Assembly: GCA_964614585.1 (NCBI GenBank)
Contig: CAZTLW010000087.1
Coordinates: 1-9,935, forward strand
Length of the DNA stretch: 9,935 bases
Source: JAHEFX01 sp964614585
GTDB taxonomy: Bacteria > Actinomycetota > Acidimicrobiia > Spongiisociales > JAENVV01
Direction: 5' to 3'
Positions 1-4,630 of this stretch are shown here, piece by piece. Below the pieces are notes generated by a model that was not told the origin of the DNA, ran no database searches, and saw only the letters and a list, made by a program, of their open reading frames with translations. How positions within the stretch are numbered: position 1 is the first letter of the stretch; every line of letters starts with the position of its first letter. Made by a program: the position numbers and the translations under genes.

Positions 1-477
1 GCCGTTGGGGATGTGGACGAGGCGTCCGGTCGACTGGTCGGCGGCGACCCAGTTGCCGATCTCGAGGACGGTGAAGCGGAAGACGCGGATGTCGACGACG
101 TCACCGGCCGTGCCGCCGATCTCCACCCGGTCACCCACCTTGAAGGGCCGCCGGGTGAGGATGAACAGCCATCCGGCGAGGTTCTTCAGCACGTCGGTGA
201 GGGCGATGGCCAGACCGGCCGACACGATGCCCAGCCAGGCGAGAGCCCCCTCCACCCCACCGAGCCAGATGTTGATGATGAAGACGATGGCAACGGCGGT
301 GACGACGTAGGTGACCCACTTCTGGGACCGGTATCGGGCCTCCGGCTCCTTCATCCGTCGCCGAAGGACGAGCGAGATCACCCACCGGACGAGGACGAGC
401 ACCAGGACGACCACGGCGGTCACCAGCAGGTTCTGCTCCACCGTGGAGAGCCCGAGGTCGTCGAGGAGTTGGGTCAC
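1..477 (-). CDS. MscS-family mechanosensitive ion channel, C-terminus off the window
   Basis: This is the N-terminal part of a small-conductance mechanosensitive channel, a membrane protein that releases solutes on hypo-osmotic shock. The minus-strand frame stays open to the left edge (159 codons visible). Two hydrophobic helices (about residues 17-38 and 53-70) precede the pore-lining helix and start of the beta domain: AWLGIVSAGLAIALTDVLKN, then RRPFKVGDRVEIGG, the classic RPFxVGDxVE signature of the family. The last visible residues, STGRLVHIPNG, match the R(L/I)VxIPN stretch after the beta domain begins. The start is uncertain. I chose GTG at 477 because a TACCCT -10 box lies 7 nt upstream. 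An in-frame ATG at 528 would add 17 residues, but its start codon would overlap the divergent acyl-CoA dehydrogenase start. Family assignment is firm; gating properties and substrate cannot be inferred. Confidence 0.88.
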   Translation of the reverse strand, partial: MTQLLDDLGLSTVEQNLLVTAVVVLVLVLVRWVISLVLRRRMKEPEARYRSQKWVTYVVTAVAIVFIINIWLGGVEGALAWLGIVSAGLAIALTDVLKNLAGWLFILTRRPFKVGDRVEIGGTAGDVVDIRVFRFTVLEIGNWVAADQSTGRLVHIPNG

Positions 478-484
478 CGTCCCG

Positions 485-490
485 AGGGTA
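485..490 (-). promoter_or_regulatory. Candidate -10 box (TACCCT) for the MscS gene
   Basis: TACCCT fits the actinobacterial TANNNT -10 pattern and ends 7 nt before the GTG at 477, so the transcript would have almost no 5' leader. No convincing -35 is visible. It competes with the alternative ATG at 528, which would place this box inside the coding region. Confidence 0.35.
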
Positions 491-514
491 AAGGCGCCAC
501 CGACCACCCGGGGG

Positions 515-520
515 TAGCGT
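515..520 (+). promoter_or_regulatory. Candidate -10 box (TAGCGT) for a leaderless acyl-CoA dehydrogenase mRNA
   Basis: TAGCGT fits TANNNT and is followed by exactly 6 nt and then the ATG at 527, which is the spacing expected if transcription begins on the A of the start codon. No Shine-Dalgarno sequence is seen upstream of this ATG, which agrees with leaderless translation. No clear -35 box is present. Confidence 0.45.
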
Positions 521-526
521 CGCCCC

Positions 527-1663
527 ATGCGGTTCTCACCCGAACAGGACCTCCTGCGTCGCAGCGTGTCCGAGTACGCCCGGACCGAGATCGCCCCCCG
601 AATCGACGAGTGGTCGGTCGAGGGCCGCCTGCCTCGGGAAGCGGTCCGATCGCTCGCCGCCCTCGGCGCCCAGGGGCTGCTCATCGGGGAGACCCACGGC
701 GGCATGGGCGCCGGGCTGGTGGAGGCCGGCATCTTCTGCGAGGAGTTGGGCCGAATCGACCCGCCGCTGACCCTCTACGTCCAGCTCCCGGCGATCGTCG
801 CCCGGATCCTCGCCGGGGCCGAGCCGGCGGTGGCCGACCGCTGGCTACCGGCCATCGCCGACGGCTCCGCGACGCCGTGCTTCGCCCTGTCGGAGCCCGG
901 CTCGGGCTCGGACGCCGCCGCCCTCGGTGCCACCGCCCGGAGCGAGGGCGACGAGTGGGTGCTGTCGGGCGAGAAGGCCTCCTCGTCGCTGGCGCCCGAG
1001 GCCGACATCGCGGTGGTGTTCGCCCGCACGGGCGGTCCCGGCCCCCGGGGCATCTCCACGTTCGCCGTCCCGCTCGACCTGCCCGGGGTGGGGCGGGCGG
1101 AGGTGGCCAGCTCGGCCGAGCGGGTCACCACCCGGGGATCGATCTTCCTCGACGACGTCCGGGTCCCCGCCGACCACCTGGTCGGCACCGAGGACGGAGG
1201 GTTCGTCCACGCCATGGCGGCCTTCGACTTCAACCGGGCCCTCATCGCCCTCGTCGCCGTGGCCGGGGCGCTGGAGGTCATCGACCGCACCGTCGAGCAC
1301 ACGAAGGCCCGGGAGACCTTCGGCAAGCCGCTCGCCGCCCGCCAGGGCATCGCATTCCCGCTCGCCGAGCACGTCGCCCGGCTCACCGCCACCCGGTCAC
1401 TGGCCTACGAGGTGCTGGAGAAGGCCGAGGCAGGGCTCCCCCACACCGCCGAGGCGGCGATGGTGAAGTGGATGGGACCCAAGGACGCGGTCGATGCCGC
1501 CCACACCTGCCTGCTGTTCCACGGGTGGGCCGGCCTCGACGAAGACCTCGGGCTCACCCAGCGGATGCTCGACCTGGTGGCATTCGAGATCGGCGACGGC
1601 ACCGCCGAGATCATGAAGGCGGTCGTGGCCCGCGACCTCACGGGGGTCACCGTCCACCGGTAG
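527..1663 (+). CDS. Acyl-CoA dehydrogenase family protein with Asp at the usual catalytic Glu position
   Basis: This is a 378-residue flavoprotein of the acyl-CoA dehydrogenase family, of normal length; members oxidise acyl-CoA thioesters to enoyl-CoA and pass electrons to ETF. Visible landmarks are the N-terminal helical domain (MRFSPEQDLLRRSV...), the FAD/substrate loop CFALSEPGSGSD (residues 118-129), the beta domain (about 130-230) and the C-terminal helical domain with RETFGKPLAARQ. The C-terminal motif reads FEIGDGTAEIMKAVVAR. Where most members have Glu in YEGT, this one has Asp357 (IGDGT). The beta domain segment GEKASSSLAPEAD also lacks the usual W-I-x-N pattern. The start at 527 gives a typical family N-terminus. 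Substrate is unknown; alicyclic or branched acyl-CoAs are possible. The neighbours are not beta-oxidation genes, so context does not help. Confidence 0.92.
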   Translation: MRFSPEQDLLRRSVSEYARTEIAPRIDEWSVEGRLPREAVRSLAALGAQGLLIGETHGGMGAGLVEAGIFCEELGRIDPPLTLYVQLPAIVARILAGAEPAVADRWLPAIADGSATPCFALSEPGSGSDAAALGATARSEGDEWVLSGEKASSSLAPEADIAVVFARTGGPGPRGISTFAVPLDLPGVGRAEVASSAERVTTRGSIFLDDVRVPADHLVGTEDGGFVHAMAAFDFNRALIALVAVAGALEVIDRTVEHTKARETFGKPLAARQGIAFPLAEHVARLTATRSLAYEVLEKAEAGLPHTAEAAMVKWMGPKDAVDAAHTCLLFHGWAGLDEDLGLTQRMLDLVAFEIGDGTAEIMKAVVARDLTGVTVHR

Positions 1664-1712
1664 GTGGACGCGTCCTCCGGTAGGTGGATCGTCCCCGGTA
1701 GGTGGATCGTCC
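1651..1712 (+). repeat. Three tandem copies of an 18-20 bp unit over the acyl-CoA dehydrogenase stop codon
   Basis: The core CCGGTAGGTGGA recurs at 1657, 1677 and 1695; the last two copies are identical over CCGGTAGGTGGATCGTCC. The first copy contains the TAG stop of the upstream gene and forms a perfect hairpin, CGTCCACC-GGTA-GGTGGACG (1651-1670). The later copies lose part of the stem. No T-run follows, so a conventional intrinsic terminator is not supported, although the site lies between two convergent genes. Confidence 0.75.
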
Positions 1713-1717
1713 CCGGC

Positions 1718-2068
1718 TCAGGCCTCTCGGGCGCCCCGGGCGGCCACGAAGGACCGGATGGCCAGCACCAGGTACGCGCCGCAAAGCACGATCGTTGCGA
1801 CCTGGCTGGCCAGCGCCCATCCCTCGGCGCCGCGGCCGACGAGCGTGCCGACGCTGCCGAGGACGAGGAGCAGCGCCAACGCGGCGGCGGCATGGAACAG
1901 GTGCCGACCGATCGTGGGGCGCCACCGGGCCACGAGCCCCAACACCAGGAAGAGCACCCCGACGAATGCCGGGATCAGCGAGGTGATGCTGTCCGAGCCG
2001 GAGAGCACGGTGATGGCGGCGCCCACCACGATGAGGGCGATGCCGAGGGCGATGGTTGGCGTCGACAT
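1718..2068 (-). CDS. Small four-helix integral membrane protein, function unknown
   Basis: This is a 116-residue protein I do not recognise as a named family. It is almost entirely membrane: four hydrophobic segments at about residues 4-24, 28-48, 57-78 and 86-108, joined by short loops, with basic residues (ARWRPTIGRH) between helices 2 and 3 and a basic tail (RSFVAARGAREA). There are no charged or catalytic residues inside the helices that would suggest an enzyme or transporter. The ATG at 2068 is supported by GAGGA at 2075-2079, 6 nt upstream. It lies 65 bp downstream of the methyltransferase gene on the same strand and may be cotranscribed with it; a TANNNT box (TAGCGT, 2102-2107, minus strand) could give it its own start. 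It converges on the acyl-CoA dehydrogenase gene with 54 bp between the ends. Confidence 0.7.
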   Translation of the reverse strand: MSTPTIALGIALIVVGAAITVLSGSDSITSLIPAFVGVLFLVLGLVARWRPTIGRHLFHAAAALALLLVLGSVGTLVGRGAEGWALASQVATIVLCGAYLVLAIRSFVAARGAREA

Positions 2069-2133
2069 GGATGGTCCTCGGGGGTCTCGACGGTCGACGG
2101 CACGCTACGCCGCCGACCGGGATACGTCGAAGG

Positions 2134-2718
2134 TCAGGCAGGCCGGGTGGCGTCCACGACCAGGTCGATCGCCGGACGCTCGGCCCCCTCGACCGGACGC
2201 AGACGCTCCCCGAGCTCGGTGACCTCGAGGCCGGAGAGCCAGGGCTCGATGGCCTCGGCGTCCCACAGGATCTCCTCGTAGGGCGGCCCGCCGGTCCCCT
2301 CCTCCAGATTGCGCACGGCGTGGCCGACGGCGAAGAGGCGACCGCCCGGTGCCAGCGAACCGGTGGCGACCGAGAAGAGGTCCTCGAGGTCGCTCGGATC
2401 GAGGTGGGCGTAGAAGACGACGACGAGGTCGAAGGACGGGTCCGGCTCGAGGTTGGTCACGTCGGCGACCTGCCAGTCGACGGCGGCCTTCCCGGCCAGT
2501 TGCTTGGCCTTGCGGATGGCCACGCTCGAGAAGTCGACGCCGAGCACGTACCAGCCGTGCTGGGCGAGCCAGATGGCGTTGCGCCCTTCGCCGCAGGCCA
2601 GGTCGAGGGCGCGACCGGGCCGCATCCCCTCGATGGCCGGGGGGAGGAACTGGTTCGGCTCGGCCGACCAGATGAGCTCCTTGTCGGCGTAGCGGGCGTC
2701 CCATTGCTCGGCATCCAT
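2134..2718 (-). CDS. Class I SAM-dependent methyltransferase
   Basis: This 194-residue cytoplasmic protein has a Rossmann-fold methyltransferase domain. Motif I is ALDLACGEGRNAIWLA (about residues 37-52), the acidic end of strand 2 is VLGVDFSS (about 58-65) and the strand 4 motif is SFDLVVVFYAHLDP (about 95-108). The N-terminus MDAEQWDARYADKELIWS with PNQFL is typical of a common family resembling TehB and thiopurine-type methyltransferases, for which the acceptor is usually unknown. The ATG at 2718 was chosen because the domain starts there. The frame is open for another 61 codons upstream, but that extension would be read through palindromic repeats and antisense to tRNA-Ile, so it is rejected. 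The gene has a good promoter immediately upstream, implying a 1-2 nt leader. Small-molecule methylation is the likely role; no substrate can be named. Confidence 0.88.
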   Translation of the reverse strand: MDAEQWDARYADKELIWSAEPNQFLPPAIEGMRPGRALDLACGEGRNAIWLAQHGWYVLGVDFSSVAIRKAKQLAGKAAVDWQVADVTNLEPDPSFDLVVVFYAHLDPSDLEDLFSVATGSLAPGGRLFAVGHAVRNLEEGTGGPPYEEILWDAEAIEPWLSGLEVTELGERLRPVEGAERPAIDLVVDATRPA

Positions 2719-2726
2719 GGCACGCG

Positions 2727-2755
2727 AGGGTACGCGGCCCCACCGAGGGTCCCAA
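2727..2755 (-). promoter_or_regulatory. Methyltransferase promoter: -35 TTGGGA, 17 bp, -10 TACCCT
   Basis: On the minus strand TTGGGA (2755-2750) and TACCCT (2732-2727) are separated by 17 bp, and TACCCT ends 8 nt before the ATG at 2718. The mRNA would start within about 2 nt of the start codon. The -35 box shares bases with the left end of the AACCCTGGGTT palindrome at 2754-2764, so a protein on that palindrome could block this promoter (inference). Confidence 0.5.
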
Positions 2756-2807
2756 CCCTGGGTTGTGGGCGTCGGCATTTCGTCAACCCTGGGTTGAGGG
2801 CGTCGCC
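2752..2807 (+). repeat. Paired palindromic repeat A (two 31-bp units)
   Basis: Two copies of AACCCTGGGTT lie at 2754-2764 and 2785-2795 with centres 31 bp apart. Each is followed by a flank close to GTGGGCGTCGGC, so the two 23-bp units agree at 21 positions and are separated by 8 nt. A close copy of the whole 56-bp element lies inverted at 3275-3330. The repeat occupies the divergent gap between the methyltransferase promoter and tRNA-Ile. Confidence 0.85.
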
Positions 2808-2875
2808 CTGGCGACTGCGGCAGGCGTCGTCGCTCACGGCCCACGATTGGAGTGGGCGTTCCGCCAATGCCGCAA

Positions 2876-2881
2876 TACACT
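2876..2881 (+). promoter_or_regulatory. Candidate -10 box (TACACT) for tRNA-Ile
   Basis: TACACT fits TANNNT and ends 12 nt before the mature tRNA 5' end, a usual distance for a tRNA precursor. The -35 region is weak: TTGGAG at 2847-2852 is too far upstream for normal spacing. Confidence 0.4.
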
Positions 2882-2893
2882 CGCGGGTCCGTG

Positions 2894-2971
2894 GGGCCCA
2901 TAGCTCAGTCCGGTTAGAGCGCTGCCCTGATAAGGCAGAGGTCCCTGGTTCAAGTCCAGGTGGGCCCACCA
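2894..2971 (+). tRNA. tRNA-Ile (anticodon GAT), CCA encoded
   Basis: A full cloverleaf can be drawn. The acceptor stem is GGGCCCA/TGGGCCC (7 bp). The D-arm is GCTC...GAGC with AGTCCGGTTA as loop. The anticodon arm is CTGCC-CTGATAA-GGCAG, giving anticodon GAT at loop positions 3-5. The variable loop is AGGTC and the T-arm is CCTGG-TTCAAGT-CCAGG. Discriminator A and CCA are encoded. It decodes ATC/ATT. In many actinobacteria a tRNA-Ile(GAT) follows gyrA and the DUF3566 gene in the same direction; here it is about 4.3 kb from the DUF3566 gene and on the opposite strand, with no tRNA-Ala next to it. Confidence 0.97.
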
Positions 2972-3010
2972 CGAAGGGACGGCCGGCACGGACCGTCCCT
3001 TCGTTCTGTT
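2971..3010 (+). terminator. Intrinsic terminator of tRNA-Ile
   Basis: A perfect 12-bp stem, ACGAAGGGACGG (2971-2982) with CCGTCCCTTCGT (2993-3004), closes a 10-nt loop and is followed by the moderately T-rich TCTGTT. It begins on the last base of the CCA end. It should stop tRNA transcription just before the next gene. Confidence 0.85.
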
Positions 3011-3020
3011 CGGGGGTGCC

Positions 3021-3026
3021 TACCGT
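3021..3026 (+). promoter_or_regulatory. Candidate -10 box (TACCGT) for a leaderless DUF2905 mRNA
   Basis: TACCGT fits TANNNT and is followed by 6 nt and then the ATG at 3033, which places the transcription start on the initiator codon. It lies directly downstream of the tRNA terminator, so a separate promoter is expected here. Confidence 0.5.
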
Positions 3027-3032
3027 CGTGGC

Positions 3033-3251
3033 ATGCGGATCGGCAACGTCCTGATCGTCCTGGGCCTCGGCCTGGCGGTGGTCGGGGTCGCCGTTCGCTT
3101 CGGGCTCTTCGCCTGGTTCGGCAACCTGCCCGGCGACGTGCGGATCGAGGGCGAGAACTCGTCGGTGTTCATCCCCATCACCTCGATGATCCTCCTCAGC
3201 GTCGTCGGGTCGATCGTCCTCAACCTCGTCCTCCGGTTGTTCCGGGGCTGA
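3033..3251 (+). CDS. DUF2905 family small membrane protein
   Basis: This 72-residue protein has the two-helix layout of DUF2905: a hydrophobic N-terminal helix (about residues 5-29), the signature loop WFGNLPGDVRIEGENSSVF (about 29-47), and a second helix PITSMILLSVVGSIVLNLVL (about 49-68) ending in a basic tail RLFRG. GxLPGDxRxE is the recognisable family motif. The molecular function of the family is not known; it is an inner-membrane protein of full family length. ATG 3033 is supported by the TANNNT box placed for leaderless transcription; there is no Shine-Dalgarno sequence. The gene stands alone between the tRNA-Ile terminator and palindromic repeat B. Confidence 0.88.
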   Translation: MRIGNVLIVLGLGLAVVGVAVRFGLFAWFGNLPGDVRIEGENSSVFIPITSMILLSVVGSIVLNLVLRLFRG

Positions 3252-3274
3252 ACCGAGGGCTGACAGCATCGGTT

Positions 3275-3330
3275 TCCGACGCCCACAACCCAGGGTCGGC
3301 ACGACGCCGACGCTCACAACCCTGGGTTGG
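3275..3330 (-). repeat. Paired palindromic repeat B, inverted relative to A
   Basis: Read on the minus strand this 56-bp element aligns with repeat A without gaps, agreeing at 45 of 56 positions by my count, and most differences fall in the 8-nt middle. Its two cores (AACCCAGGGTT centred at 3323 and GACCCTGGGTT centred at 3292) are again 31 bp apart. It lies between the DUF2905 gene and the riboswitch promoter. With the riboswitch leader it accounts for the gene-free stretch 3252-3592. Confidence 0.85.
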
Positions 3331-3358
3331 CGGATGGCGGGGGGTTGGGTCCGGTGGC

Positions 3359-3364
3359 TAGTGT
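3359..3364 (+). promoter_or_regulatory. Candidate -10 box (TAGTGT) of the riboswitch-btuFCD transcript
   Basis: TAGTGT fits TANNNT and would place the transcription start near 3371, at the first base of the stem that opens the leader RNA. No good -35 is visible at 17 bp. Repeat B ends about 30 bp upstream. Confidence 0.4.
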
Positions 3365-3369
3365 CGGTC

Positions 3370-3394
3370 GTGCCCACGGACCAGCCGTGGGCAC
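3370..3394 (+). promoter_or_regulatory. 5' leader hairpin that can compete with a downstream copy
   Basis: GTGCCCACGG (3370-3379) and CCGTGGGCAC (3385-3394) form a perfect 10-bp stem with a 5-nt loop at the very start of the predicted RNA. The left arm's GCCCACGGAC is repeated exactly at 3550-3559, downstream of the aptamer, so CCGTGGGC (3385-3392) has two possible partners. Confidence 0.6.
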
Positions 3395-3525
3395 CGCACG
3401 GGTCCCCTCGTTCCGGGGGGCGCAAGAGCGAAGTCCGGTGAGAACCCGGCGCTGTCCCGCAACCGTGATGCCCTTCGGGGATGAGCCGGGTCGCCTGCCC
3501 GAGTGGTCACGGAACGGTCCTCGAG
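3385..3525 (+). ncRNA. Cobalamin (AdoCbl) riboswitch
   Basis: The core follows the cobalamin riboswitch consensus in order: AAGAGCGAAG (3424-3433, the AANAGGGAA-type element), GTCCGGTGAGAACCCGGCGC (3433-3452), TGTCCCGCAACCGTGA (3453-3468), a short GC hairpin capped by TTCG (CCC-TTCG-GGG, about 3471-3480) and the B12 box GAGCCGGGTCGCCTGCC (3483-3499). A possible downstream hairpin, CGAG/CTCG (3500-3503 with 3520-3523), would present the loop that kisses the aptamer. It lies directly upstream of btuF and should lower expression when adenosylcobalamin is plentiful. The outer limits are estimates because the P1 helix is ambiguous. Confidence 0.92.
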
Positions 3526-3564
3526 AGGAAGGGCTGTTCGTGCGCTCCGGCCCACGGACACCAC

Positions 3565-3588
3565 CTCCTCCTCGACTCGGAGGAGAGG
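3565..3588 (+). promoter_or_regulatory. btuF ribosome binding site inside a sequestering hairpin
   Basis: The strong Shine-Dalgarno run GGAGGAG (3579-3585), just upstream of the ATG at 3593, pairs perfectly with CTCCTCC (3565-3571) across a 7-nt loop. This is the form expected of a riboswitch expression platform acting on translation. No T-rich terminator is seen between aptamer and gene, which favours translational over transcriptional control. Confidence 0.65.
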
Positions 3589-3592
3589 CAAC

Positions 3593-4630
3593 ATGAGACG
3601 GGCACTCCCCGCACTCCTGGCGGTGGCGCTGACGGCCGCCGCCTGCACCGCCGGCACACCGCGGGAGCCGGCCCCCACCACGGAAGCCCCGGCAACGACC
3701 ACGACCGCCGGCGACGAGACCACCACCACCGAGGCGGCCGACACAACCACGTCGGCGCCGCCGGAGACCACCACCACCGAGGCGGCCGGGGGCGGCTTCC
3801 CGATCACGATCGCCGCCGGCAACGGCGACGTCACCATCGGGGCCCGGCCCGAGCGGATCGTCTCGCTGTCACCGACGTCCACCGAGATCCTCTTCGACAT
3901 CGGTGCTGGTGACCAGGTGGTGGCCGCCGACTCGTTCTCCGACTTCCCCGCCTCCGCCCCCACCGACCCCGACCTCGTGGCGCTGTCGCCCAACGTGGAG
4001 GCGATCGTCGAGGAGCACGACCCCGACCTCGTCGTCATGACCTTCGACCCCGGCGAGGTCGTCGCCTCCTTCGAGGCGCTCGGCGTGCCCGTCATCGTGC
4101 ACCTCGCCCCCGTCACCCTGGACGACACGTACACCCAGTACGAGCAGCTCGGCGCCGCCACCGCCAACGTCGGCACCGCCACCGAGGCCGTGGCCCGGAT
4201 CCAGGACGACCTCGACACCGTCGTCGCCGAGGTGGGTGACGCGGCCGCCGGCCTCACCTACTACCACGAACTGGACCCGACGTTCTTCTCGGCCACGTCG
4301 ACCACGTTCATCGGCCAGGTCTACGGGCTGTTCGGCATGGAGAACATCGCCGACCCGGCCGACGCCGACGGCGCTGCGTTCGGGTTCCCCCAGCTCTCGG
4401 CGGAGTTCATCCTCGACGCCGACCCCGACCTCGTGTTCCTCGCCGACACGAAGTGCTGTGACCAGACCGCCGAGACGGTCGCCGAGCGACCCGGTTGGTC
4501 GGACCTGTCGGCGGTGCCGGACGGGGTGGTCGAGCTCGACGACGACGTCGCCTCCCGCTGGGGACCGCGGATCGTCGATTTCGCCGAGGTGATCGCCGAG
4601 GCGGTCCTCGCGCTGGAGCCAACCGCGTGA
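3593..4630 (+). CDS. btuF: Cobalamin ABC transporter substrate-binding lipoprotein
   Basis: This 345-residue protein captures cobalamin or a related corrinoid outside the membrane and delivers it to the permease. Residues 1-17 are a signal peptide (MRRALPALLAVALTAAA) ending at a lipobox with Cys18, so it is probably lipid-anchored. Residues about 19-65 form a Thr/Glu/Ala-rich flexible linker with ETTTTEAA occurring twice. From about residue 75 the BtuF/FepB-type periplasmic-binding fold begins (RPERIVSLSPTSTEILFDIG), continuing through DLVVMTF and a second lobe with FLADTKCCDQTAETV, whose adjacent cysteines are notable. The ATG at 3593 has a strong ribosome binding site. The cobalamin riboswitch directly upstream gives the substrate; by fold alone an iron-siderophore protein would also be possible. 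It overlaps the next gene by 4 bp (GTGA). Confidence 0.92.
   Translation: MRRALPALLAVALTAAACTAGTPREPAPTTEAPATTTTAGDETTTTEAADTTTSAPPETTTTEAAGGGFPITIAAGNGDVTIGARPERIVSLSPTSTEILFDIGAGDQVVAADSFSDFPASAPTDPDLVALSPNVEAIVEEHDPDLVVMTFDPGEVVASFEALGVPVIVHLAPVTLDDTYTQYEQLGAATANVGTATEAVARIQDDLDTVVAEVGDAAAGLTYYHELDPTFFSATSTTFIGQVYGLFGMENIADPADADGAAFGFPQLSAEFILDADPDLVFLADTKCCDQTAETVAERPGWSDLSAVPDGVVELDDDVASRWGPRIVDFAEVIAEAVLALEPTA
3716..3788 (+). repeat. Direct repeat inside the BtuF linker
   Basis: A 25-bp sequence is repeated exactly at 3716-3740 and 3764-3788 (48 bp, 16 codons apart), encoding ETTTTEAA each time. It keeps the reading frame, so recombination between copies would lengthen or shorten the linker by 16 residues. 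Confidence 0.8.

Noticed and set aside
13..1683. Long plus-strand frame of 556 codons across the MscS and acyl-CoA dehydrogenase region
   Set aside because: Its product is Arg/Gly/Pro-rich low-complexity sequence, typical of an off-frame reading of high-GC DNA, and it shadows two genes with clear family motifs.
2719..2901. 61-residue N-terminal extension of the methyltransferase
   Set aside because: It would translate the palindromic repeats and the tRNA promoter; the methyltransferase domain and a good promoter both point to ATG 2718.
2752..3330. Short CRISPR array
   Set aside because: The units are 23 bp with only 8-nt gaps, two per locus, and no cas genes are present.
2457..3425. Minus-strand frame of 322 codons across the tRNA region
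   Set aside because: It is read antisense to tRNA-Ile, giving the familiar spurious GPPGLEPGTS-type peptide, and crosses repeats, the terminator and DUF2905 in the wrong frame.
3716..3788. Mobile-element footprint in btuF
   Set aside because: The repeated 25 bp encodes part of a Thr/Glu-rich lipoprotein linker and keeps frame; slippage in a low-complexity linker explains it.
3845..4630. Iron-siderophore binding protein and uptake system
   Set aside because: The fold and transporter family allow it, but the cobalamin riboswitch directly upstream of the first gene makes corrinoid uptake much more likely.
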